64,000 nucleotides of DNA from Actinernus sp. WN-2022. Its lineage: Eukaryota; Cnidaria; Anthozoa; Actiniaria; Actinernidae. Location: positions 248,001-312,000 of the forward strand of contig JAOWCC010001606.1 of the NCBI GenBank assembly GCA_030867875.1. Direction: 5' to 3'. A program made the position numbers and the translations under genes. Position 1 is the first letter of the stretch; each line of letters starts with the position of its first letter. Below are positions 10,244 to 21,521 of the stretch, piece after piece. The notes under the pieces were generated by a model. It saw only the letters and a list, made by a program, of their open reading frames with translations, was not told the origin of the DNA and did not search any database.

Positions 10244-10905
10244 ATACTGGAAGAGATAACTGGCCTGTTGTACAACATACTGGTAGAGATAACTGACCTG
10301 TTGTAAAACATACTGGTAGAGATAACTGACCTGTTGTACAACATACTGGTAGAGATAACTGACCTGTTGTAAAACATACTGGTAGAGATAACTGACCTGT
10401 TGTACAACATACTGGTAGAGATAACTGACCTGTTGTACAACATACTGGTAGAGATAACTGACCTGTTGTAAAACATACTGGTAGAGATAACTGACCTGTT
10501 GTACAACATACTGGTAGAGATAACTGACCTGTTGTACAACATACTGGTAGAGATAACTGACCTGTTGTAAAACATACTGGTAGAGATAACTGGCCTGTTG
10601 TACAACATACTGGTAGAGATAACTGACCTGTTGTACAACATACTGGTAGAGATAACTGACCTGTTGTACAACATACTGGTAGAGATAACTGACCTGTTGT
10701 AAAACATACTGGTAGAGATAACTGACCTGTTGTACAACATACTGGTAGAGATAACTGACCTGTTGTACAACATACTGGTAGAGATAACTGACCTGTTGTA
10801 CAACATACTGGTAGAGATAACTGACCTGTTGTAAAACATACTGGTAGAGATAACTGACCTGTTGTAAAACATACTGGTAGAGATAACTGACCTGTTGTAA
10901 AACAT
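10244..10905. repeat. 33-bp minisatellite, 20 copies
   Basis: The unit is CATACTGGTAGAGATAACTG followed by ACCTGTTGTACAA. Twenty copies fit the 660-bp span. Two main variants alternate, GTACAACAT and GTAAAACAT. A TGGCC for TGACC change marks the first copy and one near 10590, hinting at block duplication. The minus strand is open for 226 codons (an 11-residue repeat with YNRSVISTS) only because 33 is a multiple of 3. Confidence 0.95.
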
Positions 10906-11139
10906 CTGTTATATTTGAAGGTTATATCAGTATTGTTACTGTTGTCAGATTGTTGAACCGTTTGGCATGCATGCTTTCAACATCCTTCAACAAATGCTGA
11001 ACCGAAGTTGAAAATATGTTGAAACTGTTAAACCTAGGCTTTAGCTGGAATGAGTAGATCTAATTATTATTCAACATGCTGCGTGGTGAATATAGCAACA
11101 TAGTCAGAACCTCTTGACAAATCTCTAGGAAATTATACT

Positions 11140-11222
11140 AATGATTACTACTACTGCTGCTGCTGTTATTATTATTGATGATGCTGCTATTACTATTATT
11201 ATAATTATTACAGTGTATTTAT
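11140..11222. repeat. Interrupted trinucleotide microsatellite
   Basis: The stretch is a run of ACT, GCT, ATT and GAT triplets with little else. It flanks the left end of the inverted-repeat element that starts at 11231. Confidence 0.7.
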
Positions 11223-11439
11223 TACAGCTGTTACTACATATTAGACGGTCACTCCAACATTGGTGTTGATGATTTAGTTGAACTAAATTTAGTACTAATC
11301 TAGTTGTCATCACCTAATTTGAAATTTCATGTGTCAATGGTCTTCAGATCCGGGAGCAAATCATTGACTTGCAGGATCATCTAGACTAGTAAAAGAATAT
11401 CATTTTATTCATCCTTGGATGAATGAGGCTGATATCTCT

Positions 11440-11770
11440 AGCAAGATATGCTAAATAAATGTGATTGTCTCCAAGACACATTCCACACACTCCTAACTAC
11501 ATTCATATATTCTCTAGTAAGATATACTAATGTATCGAGACGCATTCCACACACACTCCTCACTACATTCATATATTATCTAGTGAGATATGCTAATGTA
11601 TCTGAGACTCATTCCACACACACTCCTTACTACATTCATAATTCTCTAGTAAGATATGCTAATGTATCTGAGACTCATTCCACACACACTCCTTACTACA
11701 TTCATATATTCTTTAGTAAGATATCCTAATGTATCGAGACTCATTACACACACATTCATATATTCTCTAC
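11440..11770. repeat. Tandem repeat of about 70 bp, 4-5 copies
   Basis: Each unit contains CATTCCACACACACTCC, TACTACATTCATATATTCTC and TAGTAAGATATGCTAATGTA, with 5-10 per cent divergence between neighbours and a short truncated last copy. Confidence 0.85.
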
Positions 11771-11794
11771 ACTCAATGCTCAACTCACATGTCT

Positions 11795-11955
11795 ATTTTT
11801 ATGGAGAGAGGAAAACCGGAGAACCCGGACAAAAACTCTCAGAGCATGGATGAGAATCAACAAACTCAACTCACAAATGATGTCACATCCAGGAATCGAA
11901 CCTGGGCCGCAGTTTTATGCGCTGTGTCAGCCAGCTCTCCATGCTCCCTAGTATA
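11795..11955 (-). repeat. tRNA-derived SINE, second copy
   Basis: On the minus strand this reads GCGGCCCAGGTTCGATTCCT (B box), then GAGTTGAGTTTGTTGATT, then CCGGGTTCTCCGGTTTTCCT. The order and spacing match the copy at 1330-1490. An A-box-like GAGCTGGCTGACACAGCGC lies upstream of the B box. Confidence 0.65.
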
Positions 11956-12149
11956 CTTTTGTTTGGGATCAAAGGTTTTATTTTCACCTGAAGTTTATGT
12001 TCAACCCCCCTGATTTCCCTATGACCGTAGGTCTTGCGGTTGCACTAATTTAGGTGACATCAACTAAATAGTTAACTAATTTAGTTAAATTTATCTAAAT
12101 TATCAACACCACTGTTGGAGCGACTCTACTAAGTACTGTAAGTAACTAT

Positions 12150-12814
12150 TACTGTTGTTTTTGTTTTTCGATGGTATTCTCCAGGCCTATAAATGGCCTA
12201 GAATTAGGGTACTAACCGGAAAGTTTGGTTGCTGTTATCTGAAATTCAGCCTAATAGATAAAAAGAAAAAAGAAACTTATTTACTATTTAGTATTAACAT
12301 GTAACACTGATAAACTTTCGTATTAAGATTCCACATTTCAAGAAGACAAACATTAATGCTGTGCTAGTTGCTTTTATATTTGCACAGCATTTGAAGGCTT
12401 GAGTGCCAGAACAGCTTATAAAATAAGTGATTAATGATCCAGTTCCTTATTCTTAGGAAACAAACCATATAGATAGGAATTTGGAACTTGTCATACGCTG
12501 TAGGCTCCTTAAGCTTTTTTATACACTCACTCCTTCATCTAGAGAGTTAACTGTTGATTTCATCATCTTCGCAGTGGAAGCAGAGACCACGAAATCAGAA
12601 CCGGTGGAAGAAGATATCCCGAAGCCAAAGGAAGGAGTAGAAAGCATGGAGTAATAATAATGTAGCCATGCCTGCAGTCTATAATAAACCACTTGCTTCA
12701 TCAAGGGTTCTTACATCTATAATAGAAACTGTAATTATGTTGTTTTATATTTATTTATCAAAATGCGAACTTCAGGAAATTGTTGTTGTCATTGTTGTCA
12801 AACATGCTTTGTGT
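12150..12814. other. No recognised feature
   Basis: About 660 bp of AT-rich sequence between repeats. A possible terminal exon near 12575-12652 was considered and set aside. Confidence 0.5.
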
Positions 12815-13082
12815 AATATCCCGTTCACACCAAAGCTTAAACATGTCTAAAGCTGTTTCATTAAACTAGTTTCAAACTGACCTTTCTTAAGTAAACAACC
12901 TGTTCGAGGTACATAACTTTTAATCCTGTGTAACTAAACACATTCAAGATAGGGGCTAGATAAATTCAGTTTAACTAAACAACCTGTTCGAGGTAGTTTT
13001 AACCCTGTGTAACTAAACACATTGTACATAGGGGCCAGATAAACTCAGTTTAAATAAACAGGTTGGTGTGAATGAGGTATTA
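12815..13082. repeat. MITE with TTCACACC inverted ends and an internal duplication
   Basis: AATATCCCGTTCACACC on the left is mirrored by GGTGTGAATGAGGTATT on the right. Inside, a block of about 85 bp (TAAACAACCTGTTCGAGGTA ... GTGTAACTAAACACATT ... AGATAAA) occurs twice in tandem, at about 12890 and 12975. Confidence 0.75.
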
Positions 13083-13385
13083 AGTCTTACAATGCTTTAC
13101 TGTAATCCGGTGCTAAACCTCTGCTTTGGGTAAAGCATTTCTCAGTAGCCTTGAGTTACTATTGTCTTATGGAAAACTATTTTCCTGTCTTTCCGAAATA
13201 TTTACCACATGGAAAAGTAGCTATTATTATTAGTAATATCATTAAAATCTCTCACACCCCAAGCCCTAAAGTAATGTTAATATATTTAAGTAAAGCACTA
13301 AAGTTGTTTAAAATTTCGTAACTGTCAAAAAAGCTGATCTTTCTTTCTCTAAATTTGAAGTCTTTTTGAAGTAATTCTTTGTGTC

Positions 13386-13441
13386 ATTCTCGTTCCCAGT
13401 CCCTCCTCGACATAACCAAAAAATCGGAGGCCCTGGTAAGA
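13386..13441 (-). repeat. Fragment of a dispersed repeat (ends in CTGGGAAC)
   Basis: About 56 bp (GTTCCCAGTCCCTCCTCGAC ... AATCGGAGGCCCTGGTAAGA) matches, in inverted orientation, the end of the copy at 14995-15295, and also matches 54250-54320. It could instead be the left terminal repeat of a 1.9-kb element ending at 15295. Confidence 0.55.
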
Positions 13442-13845
13442 CAAAAACCGGATGTCCTACATTCTAGGACATGAAACTGCGCATGCCAGTAGGACATTTT
13501 ACTTCCGGGTGTCAGAGTGCACATCAAAAATCACAGAAATAAAACAATATTATGCAGTGGACTTTGTGCAAACAAACAGAAAATGATACTTATCGAACTC
13601 TCGGGTTTATTTTACGGCGTTGTTTGCATCTCTTATTGTATCCGCCTTCAGTCGGTGCTGGTGAAGTAAAGATTTCTATTGATTTAAATATTGATACAGT
13701 TTCGGTTTCAAATTTCCGGCTTTGACTTCTTGTTATTTTGCTGAACTGCACAGAAGACCTTGAAGTTACCGTTCAATAAATCTACCTTAATTTATCCTAA
13801 GTAATACCATGATCGCCTCGGATTCCTTTGTTTGTTCACGTACAT

Positions 13846-14305
13846 TTAAGTAATGGTCCGCGCAAGAGGTAGGCATATGTTATGCATGGAATGTAAAAAG
13901 GTGCTAATTGTGGTATTGTTTCAATCTTCCAGCTCATTGGCTTAGACATTAAAATCTATCTAAAATTGAAGAAGAAGAATATTTTTTCTCATTTCGTAAA
14001 CAGATTTGAATTGTATCTAGTGAAAACTCTCATAACTTTCAATATGACGAACTTTCAATATGGGGAACATTTTTAAATTGAACGTTTTCTTGGTTATTTT
14101 TTTGCACTCTTCTGATTGGACAAAATGTTTTCACACAAAAGAACTCTACCTTTAAAATGCATTTTTAGTGGATATAATTTCAGAAATTTATGATTTAAGG
14201 GTTGATTAGTTGTCAGTATGAAAAACAGAAAATACTGAAGTGGGGAAAGCAAATTGCATCTGAACAATAGAATTGTGCCTACCTCTTGCGCGGACTGTTA
14301 CTTAA
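13846..14305. mobile_element. 460-bp non-autonomous element ending in TTAA
   Basis: TTAAGTAATGGTCCGCGCAA on the left and its complement TTGCGCGGACTGTTACTTAA on the right give a 30-bp inverted repeat with two mismatches. TTAA at both outer ends could be a target duplication of the piggyBac/Kolobok kind or part of the repeat. The interior is AT-rich and non-coding. Confidence 0.72.
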
Positions 14306-14845
14306 TCTCTAAATTCCCCGGTCATTACAAATGCAAGGGAAATTTCTAAATTTCCCTGCAAGAACAATGCATATTTCTAATTTTCCCTTGCATCGTAATG
14401 AGAGAAAACTAGAAGATAATGCAGGCTGGACATGAGAGGGCGAAAAGCATCAACTCTTGCTTACCCTCTGGCACGACTAGCCCTGCGCTCCCGGGTGAAA
14501 GGAATTGTACCCAAACTGACCTGGCTTCATCATAACCTTCAACGTAATCCATGTGGGATCACGTTTTTCAATCCGCACGTTCTTCTCTTATTTCTCAAAC
14601 CCGCTTCTTCCATGTGGGATACTTAAAACCATATACGCATGACTTTAAATATTTAGTCAAGCACATAATTACATTGTGTTTTACTGCTATTTTTCTCAAA
14701 AACAAAACACTTGTTCCCAGGGGAAGTCAAGGTCATTTAATCCAGCATTAAAACGTTTTCGAAAGCAACTCAACTGCGACGTCTTTAGTTTAGGCAGAGA
14801 AAACTAAACTTCTCAGAGATTTGTTCCGTTCCTCGCGATCAGTTA

Positions 14846-14985
14846 TACCATGACAATTCGGGAAATTAGTGATTAAATTTCCCCTCAAGCCTCAGGAGAG
14901 TTTGTAAAAGTCCCTCGGCCGCTTCAACAAACTCTCCCTCGGCTTGCGGGGAAATTTAATCACTAATTTCCCTCTTGTCATGGTA
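14846..14985. repeat. 140-bp foldback element
   Basis: The two arms of about 60 bp (TACCATGACAATTCGGGAAA TTAGTG... and its complement ending CTTGTCATGGTA) are nearly perfect, with a loop rich in CTCGG. The copy lies inside the interval 13386-15295. Confidence 0.85.
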
Positions 14986-14994
14986 TTACTTATA

Positions 14995-15295
14995 AAAAGC
15001 TTTCAATGATTTCTACCCTCGAAGAAGGGAATTTATTTTATTTTCCCCGCTACGCAGCGTCCTCGTGTCCTTTTAGCCGTTACAATAGGAAATGAGCAAT
15101 CTGAAATCAATGTTTACTGTCTCGTTTTTCTCAGCTGATGGAAATCGAGATACCGTTCGGGTGCGTGAAGAGTTTTAACTCTTTGATATTCGCGCAGCCT
15201 TTGTTAAACGGCCAATCACAGTCGTGCTTCATTTGTGTCTAACAAGGGCCTCCGATTTTTCAGTTAAGTTGAGGAAGCACTGGGAACTAGGTGTT
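14995..15295 (+). repeat. Dispersed repeat of about 300 bp, copy A
   Basis: Shared landmarks, in order, with the reverse complement of 54250-54560 are TCTACCCTCGAAGAAGGGAA, TTTATTTTATTTTCC, a GGCCAATCACA block, GGGCCTCCGATTTTTCAGTT and GAGGAAGCACTGGGAAC. Identity looks like 70-75 per cent, so the copies are old. No ends or coding capacity are clear. Confidence 0.6.
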
Positions 15296-15711
15296 CATTG
15301 TATCAGTTTGTGTGCGCAGGTTTCTATGAATGAGATGTAACTCTTCTGGTGCATTTTTATTACTTCGCATGCAGATAAACGTGATCATGATGCCGGTACG
15401 AAATATAACTCCGGAACGAGTCATTTCAGACTCCTGTTCTCGTTCGACACGACCGTAGTCTTAGTACTTTACCGGCTGAAAATGTTTTTCTTACTACCGT
15501 GAACCACTCGGTGGTTTTCACTAGTCGAGAGAAAAGAAAGAAATCACCAATCTCCGGGTTGGGATGTACTCTTGTCTTTGCTGTTCTGCTATGAATTAAA
15601 ACTCGAATAAGGAAAAGATTTATAAAACATAATTTCATCCTCGAACCCTGCCATTATGTGCGTAGTTATGCGCGCAAGGGTACTAGGGAAGCTAAGAGAT
15701 GTCATGCGCAG

Positions 15712-16097
15712 TAGAGCGGTTTCCGATTGAGTGTTGAAAGTAATAAGTGATTGCTTTGGTTTTGCGTTTGTTGAGTTTTTTTATTGGCTGTGAGAATGTT
15801 TTGTAATTATCAACCAACCAATTTCTAAACTAAAACCAAACATTGTTTTGGTCCGTCACGCAATCAATTTTTATTTTAGCGAGCGTTACTCTTATCTTCC
15901 TAAATATGGGCGTACTGGCTTATGTGCTCGATGCACAGTCAGCGGAGCGGTTTAGTTGCTCCCGCGATTGTCTCTAATTACTTTGGTTTTAGTTTTATCA
16001 TACGTCCGTTCGTGATTGGCTCATTGCGGTTTAGTTGCTCCCGTGATTGGTTCTAATTACTTTCAGTTTTACGATACTTAATCGACAACCGCTCTAT
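15712..16097. repeat. MITE with TAGAGCGGTT inverted ends
   Basis: TAGAGCGGTTTCCGATTGAG on the left is mirrored by TTAATCGACAACCGCTCTA on the right. The interior has repeated GATTGGCT and AATTACTTTGGTTTT blocks, including a direct duplication of GCGGTTTAGTTGCTCCCG (15949 and 16027). I recall repeats with these ends as common in coral genomes; that is memory, not a search. Confidence 0.7.
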
Positions 16098-16632
16098 CTT
16101 GTATTTGCCACGTAACGCTGAAATGGCGTGAACTGGACTATTTAAAAAGAAATTCTGCTTGTCTTGCAAAATAATTGTTTATTGAACTGAAGCTTTTTTG
16201 CCACAGACTGCACGAAGATATTTCCGTTCACGGTAAGTGCAGCCAAAAATGTAAAACATTTCATCATAAGTGTTTATATTATTCAATCCTTAAAATCTTT
16301 GATTATTGCTCTTCGTGCTTCAAGGGTAGTCGTTTCGCCTTATCATCATGTATATTATACTTCTAATACTGTTTTGCTATATCTTTAATAAAAGGAATTG
16401 TGCAAATCTTTCAAATTGTGCGGTGGGGTTTGGTGGGATATTTACAAAATCCGGATTTGGAATCTAAAATAATAACATATTTTTTTTGGCCGGCATTTTG
16501 GGATGAATCCGAGAAATCCATGACAAACAAGAGGCTGGCATTGCCAACCGAACTCGGGCCAATAGATATCGTTAGGTTGCTTTACCGAAATGTTGTGGAA
16601 AATAAAACTGAAAAGTTTTCTACTACGTGATT
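16098..16632. other. No recognised feature
   Basis: Unique-looking AT-rich sequence. Short open frames at 16175 and 16400 have no recognisable domain. Confidence 0.5.
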
Positions 16633-16955
16633 AGGGACCTTCAGCAACCACGACGTCTAGGACGACGGCATAAACAACAGCCTTAATTACAAAATACAAT
16701 AACTGCACGTGAAAATGCACGCAGTTACCTACATTTTGACCGTTCTCTCAACAAAGCACAATGTGAAAACAAATTTTACGTTCAAAGGAGAACGCGAACG
16801 TAAGAAAGTAAATCACCGTTTATCATTCGGCCTGGAAAATATGGTTATAAACGGCATCTGAAGGCAACTAAAGGAAATAGTAAATTCTAAATTTCGGGAG
16901 AAAACACTTCTACGTTCCGTCGTCACATCCGTCGTCGTCCTGTTAATCTCCCTAT
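16633..16955. repeat. Degenerate MITE with CGACGACGG-rich ends
   Basis: The left end AGGGACCTTCAGCAACCACG and following GGACGACGGCATAAAC are partly mirrored by CCGTCGTCGTCCTGTTAATC TCCCT on the right. The pairing is patchy, so the borders are approximate. Confidence 0.5.
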
Positions 16956-17339
16956 TGTCATAACAGACCTAATTGGGTTCCCTGTGGCCAAAGTTAAGCC
17001 ATGCCTCGTGCTGTTGCCATTTCGTTTTGGTTCTTCTTTTTTTTGGCCGATTTCTGTTTTTCTGATAGCGTGTAACCAACACCTTTAAAAAGGGAATTGG
17101 GAGTCCTCAATTTTATTAAGTTAAAATAACTAAAATCAATCCCTGGTCTTGCGAGGGTCGATCACCAGGCTAGTTCGCAATAAACAGGATAAATTAGAAT
17201 GCACAAAAATTATGAGTGCTGCTGAAATAATATCTAAGCGAACACATTTCTCACTCCTGTCGTAGCTTTGTATACAATATCGAAGCTCTTTCGACCATGG
17301 AAACTATAAACCATTTCAAAATCTGGGCACTGATCGCGC

Positions 17340-18070
17340 TTCTGAATCGGAGCAATATAAGGCTAGCAAGTTATCGGTGAATGTAAACAAATCCAACTAT
17401 ATTATATTTGATCTGGCGATAGAAATAAACAATGTTAGGATTGACAAGGTTAATGAGGTCGTATTCCTGGGTGTGATCTTGGACGAAAATATGGCTTGGA
17501 AGTTTCACATTTCCCATCTTGCCAGTAAAATATCAAAATCAATAGGAATTATACACAAATCAAGTTTTTGCCTTTCCAAGCAAGCATTACGCACTTTATA
17601 CTATTCCTTAGTTTATCCATATCTTCAATACTGTATCACGGTCTGGGGCTCTACCTATCCATCCAACCTTAATCGTATTGTTCTGCTTCAAAAACGCGTA
17701 GTGCGAGTTATTAATAATGAGGCATTGATGCGCATACTAACCCTATATTTACTTATTCAATTTAGGAAAGTTCATGTTCCTGTTCAAAATTAATTTATTA
17801 CCTAGAAGTTTTGAAAAATCTTTTCTACGAATTTATCAAGTTCACAGTTATAATACTAGACATTCTAAACTTTTTTATGTTCCTTTATGTAGAACCAAAA
17901 TTAGACAGTTTTCTGTTTATTATCAGGGTCCAGCATTTTTTAACTCGCTGAACGCAGACATTCGTGATGCCATGACCGTTTCCTCGTTTCAATCCAAGCT
18001 GAACAAATATCTCTGCTCCCGTCTTTGAAATCGCTTATTATTTATTCATTAATTTCTTCAAATACGTGTT
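17340..18070 (+). pseudogene. LINE reverse transcriptase C-terminal fragment 3
   Basis: The first open frame encodes LSVNVNKSNYIIF, VNEVVFLGVILDENMAWKFH and LYYSLVYPYLQYCITVWG, the region at and after the reverse transcriptase thumb. A frameshift and small deletion near 17720-17790 lead to a second frame with INLLPRSFEKSFLRIYQVHS YNTRHSKLF and FNSLNADIRDAM before a stop at 18028. The two frames together are colinear with the fragments at 6240 and 7040. The copy is 5'-truncated and inactive. Confidence 0.8.
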
Positions 18071-18189
18071 ATCTCAATACTGATATAAACTGTTATCTTA
18101 GTGTGTTTTCTCCATTCTGTTATTCTTGTTTTCGCGCCACTCTCACTTTGTTTTATATTTTTTTGTTGGCCAAAAATAAAACTGTTAAT

Positions 18190-18710
18190 ATGTAGTGGAG
18201 CGAGATCAGTTGATGTGTCGTGGTCGGAACATTTAGAAAAACAATCGAGAAGTTTAGCGGCAGCTGTTTTATGTCTTGTGTTGTATGTGTTTTAACTTAT
18301 TGTAACCGCGCAACCGAACGTTAAGCCCAACGGCTTGGGATCCCTGTGGTGACGTCATTATTTCCCGCCAAAATCTAGTGAGCATGACATTGTTTGTGGT
18401 CAGCGGCACGTACGTCGTAGATGGTGCTTCTATTAAAAATGGACAAGAAAATGGAAAGAAAACCCACAAACAGAGTTTATTGGAGTGTTTTAGAGCTGAT
18501 AAATACGTTACTAAAGGTCTGTATGGAATGATTCTCCACTGGATTGGATTGAAAGGTGCTAGATGTGATTTACCAGCGAGTCGATCGACTCACTCCAAAC
18601 AAACATGCTACATACCCGGGGATGTACCAAATGTATACTACTGACTTATGATTATTGGAAAACGTGCCGAAATACCCGGTGAAAAGGCAAAATGGAGACA
18701 ATAACACGGG
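18190..18710. other. No recognised feature
   Basis: The plus strand is open at 18378-18644 with no recognised domain and ordinary composition. I would not call it a gene. Confidence 0.4.
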
Positions 18711-19561
18711 GAATAACAACACCTAACACTACATGGATGCCCTTGATACCACTTGAGATCATGGAAAGAACAGTACCTTCACATAATGAGTGCGTGTGAA
18801 CTGGAAGGAGGAAATTGACATCAAAATGGCTAATGTAATAAACACAGCAAAGACTTGGTACTATACTATATCATATGTACACAGGGACAGGACATTATTT
18901 ATTATGTAAGCTGACGTGTGAAAGAACAAAGCTGCTTCTAAACCGGTAAGATATGTTTTCCAATGTACTTATTGCTGAGTGTTATGTACCTAGAAAGCCA
19001 CTAATTAAGGCTTGGACTACTCTATAAACTCGGAGTACAGCTCGCTACTCGAGACCTCCTCAATCTACCTATCACATTATACATGCATGTTTCCCGAACT
19101 GGGAAACTCCCAGATGTATAAACACTACACTGAGGAATAGATGTTTCTTGCCTTTTCGTTCATGAAGGGGAGGAAATGTTTAGGTAAACTTTACAAATAC
19201 AATGTAACGTACAATAACAACCATAATAATAACCATAATAAGGAAAGTTCCTTCACATAATGAGTGTGAAATGGCTAATAAACACAAGAAAGACTTGGTA
19301 CTATAATATACTAAATATATATAATGACAGGACATGATTTATTGGGTTTACTTCGGTGTAAGGACCTGACTTGCTGGAGACTGCATGCCATCGCACACTC
19401 TGTGAATTGTTGTATTACCGATTATAGTGTATTGAATACTATAATACTATTATAATTTATGTACCTACTCATCATTAGTTGATATAAATACCTGAAAAAA
19501 CAATTGCTACCAAGCAATTCACTCATGGTCTAGTGGTTAGGGCATGCCATTGCACACTCTG

Positions 19562-19726
19562 CAGGGCTAAAAATAATGGCCGGTCAGTCGCCGGTCAAGA
19601 TCAGTATTTGGTTGAAACTGTAGTAACATTGACTGGTCAAAATGACCGGCAAGGCAAAGATTTGACCGGACAAGTTCCAATTCTGGCCGGACTTTGTCCG
19701 ATGACCGGCCGTTATTTTTAGCCCTG
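19562..19726. mobile_element. 165-bp hAT-type MITE with 25-bp TIRs
   Basis: The ends CAGGGCTAAAAATAATGGCC... and its complement match at 24 of 25 bases. CAGGG is a common hAT terminus. ACTCTG lies on both sides (19556-19561 and 19727-19732). The interior has at least six GACCGG or CCGGTC words close to the ends, probably transposase-binding repeats. The duplicated copy at 19388 (GCACACTCTGTGAATTG) shows the uninterrupted site. Confidence 0.88.
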
Positions 19727-19844
19727 ACTCTGTGAGTTGTTGTATTACCAATTACAGTGTATTGAATACTATAATACTATTATAATTTATGCACCTACTC
19801 ATCATTGGTTATATAAATAGGTGAAAAAACTATTGCTACCAAGC

Positions 19845-19965
19845 AAATTCACTTGTGGTGCAGCAGTTAGGGTTTGGGTAGCTGGGTTATATGTCAGCCA
19901 TTGTAATCTTATTTTGCTGGGTTTGATTCTTACCCTCAGTACAGTGTAATTTTTTTTCAAGTATA
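19845..19965 (+). repeat. Possible tRNA-derived SINE head
   Basis: GTGGTGCAGCAGTTAGGGTT resembles a polymerase III A box and GGGTTTGATTCTTACCC a degenerate B box 60-70 bp further on. The paralogous block at 19520 reads TGGTCTAGTGGTTAGGG, a closer A-box match. Without the tail the call is tentative. Confidence 0.35.
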
Positions 19966-20496
19966 GAGGCTGCCCAATTCCATGTAAAATTTATAAGTGC
20001 TGCTTCAGGTGCTCTGGAAATATTCTAAGTAGCAAATTATTCATAGTTAACAAAGGGAGTTTTATGACACAGTTTGTGTGGTTCTCACATTGAGGTACAT
20101 TTGTAATAACACCAAATTATTATATATGTAAACTTACATGTGTTAGGAAAGAGCAAAGCTGCTTCTAAACTGGTAAGATATGTTGTGTTATTGCTGAGGA
20201 AAAGATGTTTCATGGCTATTCGTTTCATCAATGATTTTGTATCAGTTTGAGCGACTGTAAATTAATGTGCAATTACTCTGGCTGCCTGTACATGTACATA
20301 CATGTATAGCAGAATCTATATTATTTTGTATGTGAATTTAAATTGATGAATAGCATTCAAAATGAAAGCTAGGAGAGAGTTTGTTTGGGCATGTACATTG
20401 TAGCTGTGAATTTGACTCCATTTTATGTGTATATAGTAAAGGTAAGGTAATGGCTTGGTAGTAATGTAGAATATCCCCTCCATTCAAAAGACCACT

Positions 20497-20702
20497 TGAA
20501 TGGCTGTGTGCAAAAAGGGCATTAAGTGATTATTGATCACATTCTAAATTCTCCCTTAGAAAACAAATAAATCGAAGGAGAATATAGAATGTGATCACAT
20601 TTGATCACATTCTAAATTCTCCCTTAGAAAACAAATAAATCGAAGGAGAATATAGAATGTGATCAAGAGTCACTTATGCCCTTGTTGCACACAGCCCTTC
20701 AC
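20497..20702. repeat. Palindromic MITE with an internally duplicated core
   Basis: The outer ends are TGAATGGCTGTGTGCAAAAA GGGC and GCCCTTGTTGCACACAGCCC TTCA. The inner palindrome TGATCACATTCTAAATTCTC ... GAATATAGAATGTGATCA is present twice in tandem with almost no change. A simple single-core copy is at 53651-53789. Confidence 0.85.
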
Positions 20703-20738
20703 AGTCTTGAAAACTGTGCTAAATTCTCCATTTTATTA

Positions 20739-20909
20739 CCGTTTTCATTGAAGTGCGACCTTGAAAGTTGACTGTCAATCAGATGCGGAGCCTAGTCTCA
20801 TACAAATCTTTACCACCTGGACTTAATTAAATTGTGATTGATGTTGGCTAAATGCAATTTTCCAAACGAGACTTGTAACTTTCAGGGTCACACTTCAATG
20901 AAAATGTTC
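20739..20909. repeat. MITE with TTTTCATTGAAGTG inverted ends
   Basis: CCGTTTTCATTGAAGTGCGA CCTTGAAAGTT on the left is mirrored by AACTTTCAGGGTCACACTTC AATGAAAATG on the right, about 29 bp with four mismatches. Confidence 0.75.
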
Positions 20910-21521
20910 TATGAATCATTTGGGGTTGAAAGTGGGTAGCTTTTTTTGTGGGGATTTAATGAACAATTGGAAGTACTGTGTGCTATAGGAGAGTTTGAAC
21001 TCGGTTTGAATTGAATTTGTTGGTAAAACTTGGCATTTTGTTGAGTTATCCACCCTTTCTACTTTTTATGAAGGGGATGAAATGTTTCATAGGTAAACTT
21101 TACAAATACAATGCAACATACTGTACAATAACCAGGATAACAACCAGAAACACTGCACCAATAACAAACAGAATAACCAGAAACATGCACATACAAGATG
21201 TCCAACTGCATGTAATTATCAAGCTACATGTACATTGTATCTAAATTTAGTATGAGATGAATCCCAACAATCTATTCTTTACAAGCAACCACCCTAAATG
21301 TCTATCAAAGGTGGTCACTTAAGAGAGGGGGTCGCAATTACAAGATGTCCAACTGTATATCAAGCTATCTGAAGTATGAGATCAAACCTAAAAATATATT
21401 CTTTATAACCAATCACCCTTATGTAGATACATGTACGGTCTTTGGAAAGTTTTTCTGAGTTTTCTTCTTGATGGGAAATCAAATATAATTCCTGTTGTTG
21501 TGTTCACCACGTACCCTTGAG

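Larger units (their letters stand above)
11231..12146. mobile_element. Inverted-repeat element carrying a tandem array and a SINE
   Basis: An imperfect inverted repeat of about 90-100 bp joins 11231-11320 and 12046-12146. GTCACTCCAACATTGGTGTT on the left matches AACACCACTGTTGGAGCGAC on the right, and GTTGTCATCACCTAATTT matches AATTTAGGTGACATCAAC. Between the arms lie the approximately 70-bp tandem array (11440-11770) and a SINE copy (11795-11955). It is probably a non-autonomous DNA transposon in which the interior has been replaced. Confidence 0.6.
18765..20190. repeat. Diverged segmental duplications
   Basis: Blocks recur in the same orientation: CCTTCACATAATGAGTG ... AAAGACTTGGTACTATA ... 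GGACAGGACAT at 18776-18900 and again at 19250-19340. GAGCAAAGCTGCTTCTAAAC TGGTAAGATATGTT occurs at 18923 and 20150. The 19385-19540 block recurs at 19727-19880. This indicates repeated local duplication before the hAT-type MITE entered at 19562. Confidence 0.7.

Noticed and set aside
8049..10905. Long repetitive ORFs (169, 196 and 226 codons) as repeat proteins
   Set aside because: Unit lengths of 48 and 33 bp are multiples of 3, so open frames arise automatically, including on opposite strands at once. There are no splice, start or domain signals.
8086..10905. CRISPR-like arrays
   Set aside because: Units are contiguous with no unique spacers, and the context is eukaryotic.
12575..12652. 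Possible terminal exon (VEAETTKSEPVEEDIPKPKE...) after a TTCGCAG
   Set aside because: Composition is suggestive, but it is only 26 codons, the polypyrimidine tract is weak and no partner exon was found.
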